64,000 nt of DNA from Clostridiales bacterium UBA4039 (GCA_002382805.1 DGAD01000043.1:1-64000); one strand, 5' to 3'; shown: positions 25,159-35,156, counted from the stretch's first letter. Translations and numbers: made by a program. The notes: a model not told the origin generated them from the letters alone.

Positions 25159-26586
25159 ATGAAGATACTTGTTCTTGAATCGAGTACAACGTCAGTTAAG
25201 GCAATGGTATATGATACCGATAGTCAACAGACCCAAGTTATATCGCAAAAACACACAAAGACAAACGCAGATGCAGATGCAGGAACCCATGATGCCAAGA
25301 CGGTATATGAGGATTTAATATCTCTTGGCAGACAGCTAACAAAGACTGAATCCATTGATGCGATTGCTCTAAGTACCACATGGCATAGTTTGCTACTTGG
25401 GGATGGGACAAAAGAGCCCATATCGCCGGTATATCTATGGTCCAATTTAGTAGCGGCATCTTTATGCCAACAGCTAAGGCAAGACCAAGAGTATGTCAAA
25501 AACTATCAAGAACGCACAGGCTGTATAGTAAATGCGAGCTATCCATACTTTAAATTAAAAGCAATGCAGCCGATAAAACAAGATATATATATCATGGATC
25601 AAGGCGCATATTTAAACTGGAAATTTACGCAAGCATATGTTACTTCAGAAAGTATGGCTTCGGGATCGGGGTTATATAATATTGAATCAAGAGATTATGA
25701 TATGCAACTATTGGATAGTCTTGAGGTCTGCAAAGAGCAGTTGCCAAAGATTGTCAAAAATAATCGAGTGTTTTCTTTGTCGCAAACAGCGGCAAATGCG
25801 CTTCATATAGAGCCCGGTATTCCAGTTATGTTGGCCAATCCAGATGGAGGACTTAATCAAATCGGAGCAGATGCAACGAACCATGAAGTTATGACACTAT
25901 CAGTAGGAACCAGTGGTGCGCTACGTATTTCAACCCAGCAAGCATATGGTGCAAAAAAAGGACTATGGAGCTATCGTTCACCTCGAACCTGGCTTCTTGG
26001 TACGGCAACATCCGGTGCATGTAATTGTGTCGACTGGTTTAAAGACGTCTTTTGTGAACGTCGATATTCGTATGCAGAACTCGAAGCAAAGATAGAGATT
26101 GAACATGCGCTACAATCAAGTCCGATTTTTTTGCCATTTCTTTTTGGGGAACGTTGCCCTGGCTGGAATATGATGCGTAGAGGAGGATTTGAAAATCTAC
26201 ATCATAGTCATGATGTGGGAGCATGCTATTATAGCGTATTGGAAGGTGTCTTATTCAATCTGTATCAAGGATATGAACGGTTAGTGGAAGTTGTTGGCGA
26301 ACCGAAGGTGATTGAGCTGTCTGGGGGTATTTTGCATTCGCCGATTTGGCAACAAATGTGTGCAGATATTTTTGGGCATCCGATGGTCATTAACACCACA
26401 AAAGATATGTCAATGGTGGGTGCTGCAAGATGGGCATATGAATGCATTGGAGAGGTGAAGCCAGTAAATACGCCAACCTATACAGATGCTTTAGAGCAAA
26501 AGATGCTTCAACCCAACATAAATCGTCACCAGCAATATCAACGAAGATATCAGCAGTATCAAATATATTATAGTGCGACACAATAG
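25159..26586 (+). CDS. FGGY-family carbohydrate kinase (gluconokinase-like)
   Basis: 475 residues of the actin-like FGGY fold. The N-terminal phosphate loop is LVLESSTTSVKAMVYD; ALSTTWHSLLLGD, SPVYLWSN and the C-terminal GGILHSPIWQQMCADIFG (FGGY signature 2 region) are present. It phosphorylates an open-chain or keto sugar or sugar acid; gluconate is the nearest resemblance by the SNTTWHS-type motif. It lies between two ZIP transporter genes and a ThuA-like gene. The ribosome binding site (GGGTAAAG) is weaker than its neighbours'. Confidence 0.8.
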   Translation: MKILVLESSTTSVKAMVYDTDSQQTQVISQKHTKTNADADAGTHDAKTVYEDLISLGRQLTKTESIDAIALSTTWHSLLLGDGTKEPISPVYLWSNLVAASLCQQLRQDQEYVKNYQERTGCIVNASYPYFKLKAMQPIKQDIYIMDQGAYLNWKFTQAYVTSESMASGSGLYNIESRDYDMQLLDSLEVCKEQLPKIVKNNRVFSLSQTAANALHIEPGIPVMLANPDGGLNQIGADATNHEVMTLSVGTSGALRISTQQAYGAKKGLWSYRSPRTWLLGTATSGACNCVDWFKDVFCERRYSYAELEAKIEIEHALQSSPIFLPFLFGERCPGWNMMRRGGFENLHHSHDVGACYYSVLEGVLFNLYQGYERLVEVVGEPKVIELSGGILHSPIWQQMCADIFGHPMVINTTKDMSMVGAARWAYECIGEVKPVNTPTYTDALEQKMLQPNINRHQQYQRRYQQYQIYYSATQ

Positions 26587-26643
26587 CTTAACTTGAGCGT
26601 TGAACTATTATGGATATGTGCTTTAGCAAATGGAGGTAAGAAA

Positions 26644-27411
26644 ATGGCAATCAATGTAACGGTATGGAATGAATATCAACACGAAAAAACAGACAAAAAA
26701 GTACAGCAAGTGTATCCGGAAGGAATACATGAAGCTATTCGAGAATTTTTAGATGAAGATGGAGAACTAAATATCCAAACAGCGACGCTTGATGAGCCGG
26801 AGCATGGACTGACACAAGAGGTGTTAGAGTCTACGGATGTATTGATTTGGTGGGGGCATATGGCCCATGATGCTGTTGAAGATGATATTGTTGAGCGGAT
26901 TCATGACCAAGTATTACGTGGGATGGGTCTAATCTTATTGCATTCATCGCATTATTCAAAGATTTTTAAGCGCCTCATGGGGACAACGTGCTCACTTCGC
27001 TGGCGTGAAGTCGGAGAGCGAGAACGCTTATGGGTCGTTGACCCGAATCATCCGATCACCCATGGAATCCCGGAGTACATTGACTTACCCCACGAAGAGA
27101 TGTATGGAGAACGTTTTGATATACCGGAACCAGAAAAAATTCTGTTTTTAGGTTGGTTTGAAGGTGGCGAAGTTTTTCGTTCAGGAATTACCTATACCCG
27201 TGGCAATGGAAAGGTTTTCTACTTTCAACCAGGACATGAGACATACCCTCAATATAAGAATCCTTTGATTCAAAAAGTCATTACTAATGCGGTCCATTGG
27301 GCAGCGCCGGAACGAAAGTACCCCAAGTATGAAGCCTTTCATGCGGACAATGATGTCGAGTGGGACGACTTTGATTATTTAGGTGATACACCTTTTCCAA
27401 AATTTGGATGA
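26644..27411 (+). CDS. ThuA-like protein (trehalose-utilisation family)
   Basis: 255 residues, starting at the ATG behind [57 protein letters not shown] and [11 protein letters not shown] are characteristic of the ThuA family, a class-I glutamine-amidotransferase-like fold. ThuA is linked with oxidation of disaccharides to 3-keto derivatives in rhizobia, which suits an operon that also holds a Gfo/Idh dehydrogenase. It overlaps no gene but ends at the frame leading to the second ZIP gene, 29 bases away. Confidence 0.8.
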   Translation: MAINVTVWNEYQHEKTDKKVQQVYPEGIHEAIREFLDEDGELNIQTATLDEPEHGLTQEVLESTDVLIWWGHMAHDAVEDDIVERIHDQVLRGMGLILLHSSHYSKIFKRLMGTTCSLRWREVGERERLWVVDPNHPITHGIPEYIDLPHEEMYGERFDIPEPEKILFLGWFEGGEVFRSGITYTRGNGKVFYFQPGHETYPQYKNPLIQKVITNAVHWAAPERKYPKYEAFHADNDVEWDDFDYLGDTPFPKFG

Positions 27412-27440
27412 GAAAATGGTATAAAAAAGGAGGAGAAGAC

Positions 27441-28265
27441 ATGATACAATGGTTGGAACAATTTAATCCGGTGACGCAGGCACTGATAGGAACCCTATTT
27501 ACATGGGGAGTAACGGCACTTGGAGCGTCCCTTGTTTTTTTCTTTAAAAGTATAAAAAAGAATATCCTTAATGGAATGCTTGGCTTTGCGGCAGGGGTTA
27601 TGATTGCTGCATCTTTTTGGTCGTTGCTGGCACCGGGAATCGAGATGGCAGAGGAACTAGGACAAACGGCATGGTTAACGGCAGCCATTGGCTTTCTTGG
27701 TGGAGGAGCATTCTTGTTTTTAGTTGATAAACTCTTACCGCATCTTCATTTAGGTTTAGAGACCAACCAGGCGGAAGGTATCAAAACCAGTTGGCAGCGA
27801 AGTGTATTACTTGTTTTAGCGATTACTTTACATAATATTCCAGAAGGACTAGCTGTTGGTGTTGCTTTTGGCGCAGCTGCATCTGGTCAACTTGGAACAG
27901 CAAGTATTGCTGGAGCGGTAGCCTTAGCTATTGGTATTGGACTTCAGAATTTTCCGGAAGGTGCGGCGGTGTCCATTCCCCTTCGCAGGGAAGGATTTAG
28001 CCGGAAAAAATCCTTTTTATATGGGCAAGCTTCTGGGATTGTAGAGCCCATTGCAGGTGTACTTGGAGCCTATGCAGTTATAACAATGCGCCCTATACTT
28101 CCTTATGCATTAGCTTTTGCGGCAGGTGCTATGATCTATGTGGTTATTGAAGAGCTGATTCCAGAAGCTCAACGTGAAGAAGGTGGATCCAAGACGGATA
28201 TTGCAACGATTGGTACCATGATAGGTTTTACAGTTATGATGATATTAGATGTGGCCTTAGGCTAA
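27441..28265 (+). CDS. Second ZIP-family metal transporter (GufA/ZIP11-like)
   Basis: 274 residues from the ATG behind AAAGGAGGAG. Eight membrane segments with the motifs [14 protein letters not shown] (about 140-153) and [14 protein letters not shown], the second with Gln in place of the usual His. This pattern is typical of GufA/ZIP11 proteins and differs from the first ZIP gene of the same operon, which has His in both motifs. It closes the operon before a terminator. Metal specificity is not visible. Confidence 0.85.
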   Translation: MIQWLEQFNPVTQALIGTLFTWGVTALGASLVFFFKSIKKNILNGMLGFAAGVMIAASFWSLLAPGIEMAEELGQTAWLTAAIGFLGGGAFLFLVDKLLPHLHLGLETNQAEGIKTSWQRSVLLVLAITLHNIPEGLAVGVAFGAAASGQLGTASIAGAVALAIGIGLQNFPEGAAVSIPLRREGFSRKKSFLYGQASGIVEPIAGVLGAYAVITMRPILPYALAFAAGAMIYVVIEELIPEAQREEGGSKTDIATIGTMIGFTVMMILDVALG

Positions 28266-28275
28266 ATAAATGATG

Positions 28276-28315
28276 AAAAGATTTTTTGTTGCATTGCAAT
28301 GAAGAATCTTTTTTT
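28276..28315 (+). terminator. Rho-independent terminator after the ZIP/sugar operon
   Basis: AAAAGATT pairs with AATCTTTT around a self-complementary TTGCATTGCAA loop and runs into seven T residues. Confidence 0.8.
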
Positions 28316-28408
28316 ATGTTATAATATACCTATATGCAGTGGAGAGCAATTATCTTATAATATAAAGTATAGATTATGAAGGGGTGAGTAGGCAATAGCC
28401 ATGTAGAT

Positions 28409-29056
28409 ATGATAAAAGGGGTAATTAAGTTATACATTGAGCGGTGGGACTTTTTTTTGGAACTATTATTACAGCATATTGTAATGACGCTTGTGTCCGT
28501 TGTTATTATAACAATCCTAGGTCTTGGATTGGGAATCCTGATGACAAAAAATACATGGATAGCCTCGATATTATTGGTAGTAACGAATTTTTTATATACC
28601 ATTCCATCGATTGCTCTTTTTGGTATATTGGTAACTATTTCTGGCATCGGTAATAAAAGTGCTATTATTGCATTGATTATCTATGGTCTCTTGCCGATGA
28701 TTCGAAGTACTTACGTTGGAATCAAAGAAGTTGATGCACAAATCATTGAATCAGCAGTAGGAATGGGAAGTACAGAGCTACAACTATTATATCGTATTCA
28801 ATTACCACAAGCTCTTCCTGTAATTATGTCGGGATTTAGAACAATGGTTATTATGACGATTGCTCTTGGAGGAATTGCCTCTTTTATTGGGGCTGGCGGA
28901 TTGGGTGTTGCGATTTATCGAGGAATATCGACGTATTTTCCGGAGATGATTGTAGCGGGAAGTTTGTTGGTAGCATTTTTAGCCATTGGCGTGGATGCTT
29001 TTTTGCAAAAAGTGGAGCAGGCAATGACAAGAAAAGTTCTTGGACGTAGCCGTTAG
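28409..29056 (+). CDS. Osmoprotectant (glycine betaine/choline) ABC transporter permease
   Basis: 215 residues with five to six membrane segments. The binding-protein-dependent permease motif is ESAVGMGSTELQLLYRIQLP (about 115-134), with TIPSIALFGILV and GGIASFIGAGGLG typical of OpuBB/OpuCB proteins. Its ribosome binding site is poor (GAAGGGGTG about 20 bases upstream), so the true start could lie a few codons away. First gene of an Opu operon with a lipoprotein and an ATPase. Confidence 0.85.
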   Translation: MIKGVIKLYIERWDFFLELLLQHIVMTLVSVVIITILGLGLGILMTKNTWIASILLVVTNFLYTIPSIALFGILVTISGIGNKSAIIALIIYGLLPMIRSTYVGIKEVDAQIIESAVGMGSTELQLLYRIQLPQALPVIMSGFRTMVIMTIALGGIASFIGAGGLGVAIYRGISTYFPEMIVAGSLLVAFLAIGVDAFLQKVEQAMTRKVLGRSR

Positions 29057-29108
29057 ATAGATGATGGAGACAAATAGTTTATGAGTTTATGAGTTGAGGA
29101 GGTAAGGG

Positions 29109-29993
29109 ATGAGAAAAATAATTGTCAGTTGTATGTTGACCATTCTACTTGTTACCATGAGTGGCTGTAATCAGGATAAGACCGTTGTCGTAGCGAGTAA
29201 GCCGATGACAGAACAGTTTATCATAGCACAGATGCTAATTGCACTGATTGAACAAGAGACAGACATTACTGTCGAACACAAGGCAGGCGTTGGGGGTGGA
29301 ACGTCAAATATTCACCCGGCAATGGTTAGTGGTGAGATTGATATCTATCCGGAGTATACAGGAACCGGGTGGATGTTTGTACTTGAGCAAGAGTTGATTC
29401 AAGATCCGCAGCAACTGTATCTAGCCGTAAAAGAGGCCTATCAAGAAAAGTATGATATCGTATGGTCAGGATTGTATGGGTTTAATGATACTTTTGGAAT
29501 TGCTATGAAGCGTGAATTGGCCCAGGAGAAAGGCATTCGCTCATATTCTGACTTGGCAGAACTTGGGCAGGAGCTGACATTTGGGGCAGAGCATGATTTC
29601 TTTGAACGGGCCGATGGATTTCCTGGTATCTCGACTGAATACGGATTTGAGTTTAAAGATGAAGTGGGAATGGATATCGGACTAAAATATCAGGCAATTC
29701 AAGCAAATGAAGTGGACGTCATCAATATCTTCTCAACAGATGGCAAACTTAAGGAATATGATATGGTCGTTCTAGAGGATGATCGCCTATATTTTCCTTC
29801 ATATTATGCGGCAACGTTGATTCGTCAAGAGACCCTTGATGAATATCCAGAGCTTGAAGCCGTGATTGGTATGTTAGATGGACAGATTGATAATGATGAG
29901 ATGACGTATATGAACTATCTCGTTGAGATTGAGAAAAAGGAACCTAAAACAGTTGCAATCGAGTTTTTACAGGAGAAAAGGCTGTTAAAGTAA
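29109..29993 (+). CDS. Osmoprotectant-binding lipoprotein of the ABC transporter
   Basis: 294 residues. A lipoprotein signal ends in TMSGC with C20 as the lipidated residue. KTVVVASKPMTEQFIIAQML, EIDIYPEYTGTGW and EVDVINIFSTDGKLKEYDM are hallmarks of OpuBC/OpuCC quaternary-amine binding proteins. GAGGAGG precedes the ATG. One base overlaps the ATPase gene (TAATG). Confidence 0.9.
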   Translation: MRKIIVSCMLTILLVTMSGCNQDKTVVVASKPMTEQFIIAQMLIALIEQETDITVEHKAGVGGGTSNIHPAMVSGEIDIYPEYTGTGWMFVLEQELIQDPQQLYLAVKEAYQEKYDIVWSGLYGFNDTFGIAMKRELAQEKGIRSYSDLAELGQELTFGAEHDFFERADGFPGISTEYGFEFKDEVGMDIGLKYQAIQANEVDVINIFSTDGKLKEYDMVVLEDDRLYFPSYYAATLIRQETLDEYPELEAVIGMLDGQIDNDEMTYMNYLVEIEKKEPKTVAIEFLQEKRLLK

Positions 29994-30817
29994 TGGTTGT
30001 AGAGTTCAAGAAGATTACTAAATCCTATGATCAGAGTCAACGCGTTATTGATAGCCTGGATTTATCTATTGAAGCTGGAGAATTTATTACCATACTAGGA
30101 CCATCTGGATGCGGAAAAACGACATTATTAAAGATGGTCAACAAATTGATTCCTTTTGATACAGGGGATATTCTTGTTAACAATCAAAGTATTCAAACGT
30201 GGGATACGATTAAATTGCGTCGAAGTATTGGGTATGTGATTCAACAGATTGGACTGTTTCCACATATGACGATTGAAGACAATATCAGTTATGTCTTATC
30301 CATTGAAGGAATAGAAAGAAGATATCGTCATGAGCGTGCACTCAAGTTGATGGAGCTTATTGGTCTTGAAGAGGCGATGTTATCAAGATATCCGGTTCAA
30401 CTTAGTGGAGGGCAAAAGCAACGTATCGGAGTTGCAAGAGCGTTGGCAGCTAATCCAGAGATTATTCTCATGGATGAACCCTTTGGCGCAGTAGATGAAA
30501 TTGCTAGGACCTTACTTCAAGACGAACTGGCAAAACTTCATAAGCAACTAAAAAAAACGATTCTGTTTGTAACCCACGATATTCAAGAAGCATTAAAATT
30601 AGGAACACGTGTAGTGATAATGAATAAGGGAAAGATTGAACAAATTGGAACAAAGGAGGAGTTGCTTTTTCATCCAACGAGCGCATTTGTTTCAGAATTT
30701 ATTGGAATCAAGGGCTTTAAGAGTATATTGGATGATCAGATTCTAGAAAAAGTATATAGGCAAATAAGGGAGAATGACGGAAATATGGAAACGCTGTATA
30801 AAAAACTATTAATTTAA
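29993..30817 (+). CDS. Osmoprotectant ABC transporter ATP-binding protein
   Basis: 274 residues. Walker A GPSGCGKTTLLK (about 36-47), Q-loop GYVIQQIGLFPHMTI, signature LSGGQKQRIGVARAL and Walker B IILMDEPFGAVDE are intact. IQQIGLFPHMTIEDNI is typical of OpuBA/ProV-like ATPases. No CBS domains follow at the C-terminus, unlike OpuCA, so regulation by ionic strength through CBS seems absent. The EAL protein gene starts 23 bases downstream. Confidence 0.9.
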   Translation: MVVEFKKITKSYDQSQRVIDSLDLSIEAGEFITILGPSGCGKTTLLKMVNKLIPFDTGDILVNNQSIQTWDTIKLRRSIGYVIQQIGLFPHMTIEDNISYVLSIEGIERRYRHERALKLMELIGLEEAMLSRYPVQLSGGQKQRIGVARALAANPEIILMDEPFGAVDEIARTLLQDELAKLHKQLKKTILFVTHDIQEALKLGTRVVIMNKGKIEQIGTKEELLFHPTSAFVSEFIGIKGFKSILDDQILEKVYRQIRENDGNMETLYKKLLI

Positions 30818-30840
30818 TTAAATGTTAGAGGGGGAGACGG

Positions 30841-33579
30841 ATGAGGGATTTCTTTCAAGACACAAAATTAACAGGGAAACATTTCCGGGTAGCACTTTTG
30901 TTATCGTTTATGTTGGCCTTGCTTGTTGCATTAATTTTATCACAATTATATCGTATGCGTTATTCAAGTGTGATGGAGACATATAACAAAGAGATGGAGA
31001 CAGCAGTCAATATTACCGAAGTGTATGTCAATGAAAAAGTAAAGGATGTTGATTCAACCATAAGAATTTTGGCCAACACGGATGCAGTAAAGGCTTATGT
31101 GGAATCATCACAAGAGGATAATCAAAAACAAGTGGAAAATTTATTTGCCAAATATGTTCGCAATCATTTGGCCATTACCCAGCTTCGGATATTGGATATG
31201 CAAGGAATGGAGAAAGTCCGAGTAGACAAAAGCGAAGAAGGCTTTAAAGTTGTGCCTTTAGAACAAATGCAGGATAAGTCACAACGTTATTATTATCAAG
31301 AGGCCATTGCCAAGGAACAAGATATGATGTATATCTCGGACTTTGATTTGAATATTGAACATGAAAAAGTTGTGATTCCCTATGAACCGACGATTCGGTT
31401 TGCGATTAAGCTTTATGATGAGCAAAATCAAGCATTCGGACTTCTTATCATTAATGTGGATGGCTATGCCCTTTTTGATACGATTAAAGAATACGAAGTC
31501 TCCAACTTAGAGCATAAAGAGATTGGCATTTTGGACCATAACAATTATTGGTCGTTTAGTAATATTGTTAACGATGAAAATAATCTCGAAGCAATGGGGC
31601 CGGTTTATCTGAATCTGACTGAACGCAGTGAATTAGGCATGCTTAAGGACTTAGTAAAACAACATGAAGCTAAGGAAAATGAGTTTAATGCAGGTCAGTA
31701 TACCTATGAGACAAAGCATATTATCTATAAAAAAATGCGGATTAGTGATAATATCCGATATAGCTTTTCCCAAGATAACTCGGATTGGTTTGTCGTAGGA
31801 CAATATGATGCAAAAGCTCTCGTAGCTCAAGAGCATTTCTTTTTAAAAAATATTGTACTGATCACTATAATAAGTAGTTTTTTAGTAGGACTTGTTACAT
31901 ACATGCTTATGATTTTCTATCAAATTAAAGCGAATAATGATTTGCTACTCTTGGCTTCTTCTTATATTTCAGACAACTCACATGATGGAATTATTATCCT
32001 AGACAGAAAACGCAAGATTTTATATTACAATGAAGTCTTTGAGGCAATATTTTCTATTAAAGAACACCAGTTTATCAATAAACATATTCGTACACTGTTT
32101 AAAAATAAAATTGATATGCACAAAGATGTTGACGCACACAATATACTATGGAAAGGCAATATTTGGAATAAAACCCATTATGGAAATATCGTCTGCAAAC
32201 ATTTGACCATTAAAGGGGTAAAAAATGCGCAAAACCACATTGCCTATTACATAGGTATATATGTAAACCCGGAAGAAGCGCAAATAAATCAACAACCATT
32301 TTTACGCGATGGAATGAATGCATTTTTAATGTCAAGACAAGAGGTACAAACTATTGGACAAGAAGTGCAATATAGGTATGACAAGGCTCAAAACTATTTG
32401 ATTCTTACCATTCAACTCAAGGGAAGTATTCGAAAAATGTTTGAAGCCAATCAGATGCTTCATGGAAAGTTCCTTGAGACCATGCTTGAGGGGCTACGTG
32501 ACAATCCAGAGATCTATATGTTTGCAACGCCTCGAACGGATATGGTTATTATGGGATGCCATAATACACAAAAAGAATATGATGAGTTTGAAATCAAAGA
32601 AATAATTGATCGCATCAAAGGAATGTTTGTAGAGGCTAGAAGTAAGATGCATCTTGAACAATTGGATATCAATTTTAACATAGGTGTTGCTCTACAAGGC
32701 AAGCATGGAGAAGACGCCGAAGCGGTGTTGAAGAATTCTATGGTTGCACTGGAAGCATTGATTAAGTTTAAGAAAAATCAGTATTTGCTTTACGATAAAA
32801 AATACCATGATTCGATTAAGCAAGATCTAAAAATTCGAGATGCTTTAGAGCAAGCATTTGATAATAATGAATTTAATGTGTTATATCAACCACAGTTTAG
32901 TGTTAAGGATAATCAAATTATAGGGGCAGAAGCGCTAGTTCGCTGGAACAGCAACACATTAGGCAATGTATCTCCGGACCGTTTTATTCCAATTCTTGAA
33001 GAGACAGAGGATATCTTTAGACTGGGACTACATGTTTTAGAACTTATTCAAGAGGACTTTCAAAAGTTTAAACCCAATAGAGAAAAATTTAGAATATCGT
33101 TTAACTTATCAGCAAAGGAGTTTCTAAATAAAAAACTGTTGGATGCAGTTGTTGAACGACTAAAGGAACTGCTTGAGAGTGGATTAAGTGTATGTGTTGA
33201 AATTACAGAGACCGCATTAATTGAAAACTTTGAGTTTGCAAATAGTACGATCAAAGCATTAAGAGATTTAGGAATTGAAGTTGCCATTGATGATTTTGGA
33301 ACGGGATATTCATCATTAAGCTATTTAAAAACATTGTCAACAACAGAATTAAAAATTGACCGCATGTTCATACGCGAGTATCCGGATCAAGATGACGGGA
33401 AAATCATCAAAGGTATTATAGGTATGGGTAAGGCAATCCAAATGCACTTGGTGGCAGAAGGCATAGAAACCAACGAACAGCTAGAACTCATCAAAGAAAT
33501 TGAATGTGACTGCTATCAGGGATATCTGGCATCAAAACCAATATCCATTGAAGAAATGAAAAAAAGATATGATTTTTAA
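30841..33579 (+). CDS. Membrane c-di-GMP phosphodiesterase with Cache-like sensor, PAS, degenerate GGDEF and EAL domains
   Basis: 912 residues. A membrane segment (19-40) is followed by a large extracytoplasmic sensor (about 45-330, Cache-like with LRILDMQGMEKVRVD), a second membrane segment (about 337-358), a PAS-like stretch (HDGIIILDRKRKILYYNEVF), a GGDEF-like fold that lacks the GGDEF motif (about 500-655) and an EAL domain (about 665-905). EAL is at 697-699 (GAEALVRW), with NLSAKEF, EITETALIEN, IDDFGTGYSSLSYLK and EGIET all present, so the phosphodiesterase should be active. It follows the osmoprotectant ATPase by 23 bases and ends at a strong terminator, suggesting cotranscription with that transporter. 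Confidence 0.9.
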   Translation: MRDFFQDTKLTGKHFRVALLLSFMLALLVALILSQLYRMRYSSVMETYNKEMETAVNITEVYVNEKVKDVDSTIRILANTDAVKAYVESSQEDNQKQVENLFAKYVRNHLAITQLRILDMQGMEKVRVDKSEEGFKVVPLEQMQDKSQRYYYQEAIAKEQDMMYISDFDLNIEHEKVVIPYEPTIRFAIKLYDEQNQAFGLLIINVDGYALFDTIKEYEVSNLEHKEIGILDHNNYWSFSNIVNDENNLEAMGPVYLNLTERSELGMLKDLVKQHEAKENEFNAGQYTYETKHIIYKKMRISDNIRYSFSQDNSDWFVVGQYDAKALVAQEHFFLKNIVLITIISSFLVGLVTYMLMIFYQIKANNDLLLLASSYISDNSHDGIIILDRKRKILYYNEVFEAIFSIKEHQFINKHIRTLFKNKIDMHKDVDAHNILWKGNIWNKTHYGNIVCKHLTIKGVKNAQNHIAYYIGIYVNPEEAQINQQPFLRDGMNAFLMSRQEVQTIGQEVQYRYDKAQNYLILTIQLKGSIRKMFEANQMLHGKFLETMLEGLRDNPEIYMFATPRTDMVIMGCHNTQKEYDEFEIKEIIDRIKGMFVEARSKMHLEQLDINFNIGVALQGKHGEDAEAVLKNSMVALEALIKFKKNQYLLYDKKYHDSIKQDLKIRDALEQAFDNNEFNVLYQPQFSVKDNQIIGAEALVRWNSNTLGNVSPDRFIPILEETEDIFRLGLHVLELIQEDFQKFKPNREKFRISFNLSAKEFLNKKLLDAVVERLKELLESGLSVCVEITETALIENFEFANSTIKALRDLGIEVAIDDFGTGYSSLSYLKTLSTTELKIDRMFIREYPDQDDGKIIKGIIGMGKAIQMHLVAEGIETNEQLELIKEIECDCYQGYLASKPISIEEMKKRYDF

Positions 33580-33595
33580 TCATATCTTTTTTTTT
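33561..33595 (+). terminator. Rho-independent terminator after the EAL gene
   Basis: AAAAAGATATGAT and ATCATATCTTTTT form a perfect 13-bp stem with a five-base loop and end in a T-run. The stem starts inside the last codons of the EAL gene. Confidence 0.9.
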
Positions 33596-33666
33596 GAATT
33601 TTCTTAGAGATGCCTAAAAGTGTGGTACAATAGAAGAAATATTTTTAGGAAAGAGACGAGGCTAAT

Positions 33667-34254
33667 ATGAATAACAATGATATACTCATACGCTTAAGGT
33701 ACGCACTGGATATAAAAGATAAGGACATGATAGAGATATTTCGCCTAGGAGAGATTGAGATTTCTCAAGAAGAACTCGATAAATTATTGACAAAATCTTT
33801 GGATATCTATCACTTTGATCGACACAGAGAAGATGGAAGCCTGATAGAAGAAAAAACAATACAAGACAATAATCATGCAGATGAGGACAATGCGCCTAAA
33901 GAAGAGGCGATGGAATGTACGAACCCAATGCTTGAATCGTTTCTTAATGGATTTATTATCTTTAAGCGTGGACGACAAGAACAAAAGCCTGGACAAAAGC
34001 CAAAGCAGAGATTAACATTAAAAGCCGGAAAAAGCAGCAATAATGTTATGTTAAAAAAACTAAAAATCGCTTTAAACATGACAAGTGAAGATATGCTGAA
34101 TATATTTGAAAAAGCAGGCGTCAGTGTGTCGAAAAGTGAATTGAGTGCATTCTTTCGAAAAGAAGGGCATAAGCATTACCGTAGTTGTTTAGATAAATAT
34201 GCTCGAAGCTTTTTAAACGGATTAACCGTGGTATATCGAAAAGAAAAAAAATAA
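33667..34254 (+). CDS. DUF1456 (YehS-like) protein
   Basis: 195 residues made of two related halves: LIRLRYALDIKDKDMIEIFRLG (about 6-27) is echoed by LKKLKIALNMTSEDMLNIFEKAG (about 122-144), and each half ends in an FLNGF/FLNGL motif. This doubled layout is that of DUF1456/YehS proteins, whose function is unknown. A linker rich in Glu, Lys and Gln lies between the repeats. It is followed 29 bases later by an esterase gene. Confidence 0.8.
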   Translation: MNNNDILIRLRYALDIKDKDMIEIFRLGEIEISQEELDKLLTKSLDIYHFDRHREDGSLIEEKTIQDNNHADEDNAPKEEAMECTNPMLESFLNGFIIFKRGRQEQKPGQKPKQRLTLKAGKSSNNVMLKKLKIALNMTSEDMLNIFEKAGVSVSKSELSAFFRKEGHKHYRSCLDKYARSFLNGLTVVYRKEKK

Positions 34255-34283
34255 ATTATATAGATGTAAAGGAGTAGAGACGG

Positions 34284-35156
34284 ATGATCCATCAAAAAGT
34301 AAAGATTAATATTGACAAGGAAAAAGTGATTTTACCCAAAGATTATGAGACATCGTACTGGGAAATCCAGAAGAAAAGAGAAGGGCATCAGGCATCGCTT
34401 ATAACATATGTCATCGAAAATTCTCAGGAGATTGATCCTAAGAGACAACGCCCAGCAGTTCTTATCTGCCCAGGCGGTGGATACGGGATGAAATCAGAGC
34501 GCGAAGCAGAATCTGTGGCTCTGGCAATGAATGCCCGAGGTTTTCAAGCATTTATTTTGGATTACAGTGTTGAACCGGCAGTATTCCCGGAAGCTTTATT
34601 ACAAGTAGCCAAGGCGACCTCCATTATTCGAGCAAGTGCCAAACAATGGTGTGTCAACCCAGAAAAGATTGTTGTTGCAGGATTTTCAGCCGGGGGACAT
34701 GTCGCAGCTAGCTTAGGTGTATATTACCACGAGCAATGGTTGGCAGAGTCATTAGGACTGACATCCCAAGATATAGCGCCGAATGGTTTGCTCTTATCGT
34801 ATCCGGTCATTCTTGCCAATGAGTTTGTGCATGAAGGATCCATGATTAATTTGTTTGGAAATGAAGAAAAAGTAAATTGGAAGTTTGGTGCACTAGATAC
34901 CCGTGTTAGTGAAAAGACGCCTCCAACATTTATATGGCATACGTTTGAAGATGCTAGTGTTCCAGTTGAGAATGCATTGGTTTTAGCGACTGCTTTGCGT
35001 AAACATCAAGTGCCTTTCGATTTGCATATTTTTCAAAAGGGGGCTCACGGTTTGGCATTGGCATCAGAAGAGACAGCGTGTGAAGGATATCCGAACATAG
35101 AAAAATCCTGCCAGCCATGGGTGGATTTATTTGCAACATGGATGGCAGAACAATAA
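34284..35156 (+). CDS. Alpha/beta-hydrolase, acetyl-esterase-like
   Basis: 290 residues. The oxyanion region is CPGGGYGMKSEREAE (near 70), the nucleophile Ser is in GFSAGGHVAASLG (GxSxG, near 135), an Asp in FEDASVPVENAL (near 220) and the His in KGAHGLALASEE (near 255) complete the triad. This pattern is shared with cytosolic carbohydrate or xylan acetyl esterases of the BD-FAE type. No signal peptide, so it acts on imported substrates. AAAGGAG precedes the ATG. Confidence 0.8.
   Translation: MIHQKVKINIDKEKVILPKDYETSYWEIQKKREGHQASLITYVIENSQEIDPKRQRPAVLICPGGGYGMKSEREAESVALAMNARGFQAFILDYSVEPAVFPEALLQVAKATSIIRASAKQWCVNPEKIVVAGFSAGGHVAASLGVYYHEQWLAESLGLTSQDIAPNGLLLSYPVILANEFVHEGSMINLFGNEEKVNWKFGALDTRVSEKTPPTFIWHTFEDASVPVENALVLATALRKHQVPFDLHIFQKGAHGLALASEETACEGYPNIEKSCQPWVDLFATWMAEQ

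Noticed and set aside
27284..27688. 134-codon antisense frame spanning the ThuA/ZIP junction
   Set aside because: No start signal, crosses two well-supported genes on the other strand, no recognisable domain.
28320..28361. Two TATAAT strings as promoters of the osmoprotectant operon
   Set aside because: Neither has a matching -35 at 16-18 bases, and the first overlaps the edge of the preceding terminator; not strong enough to list.
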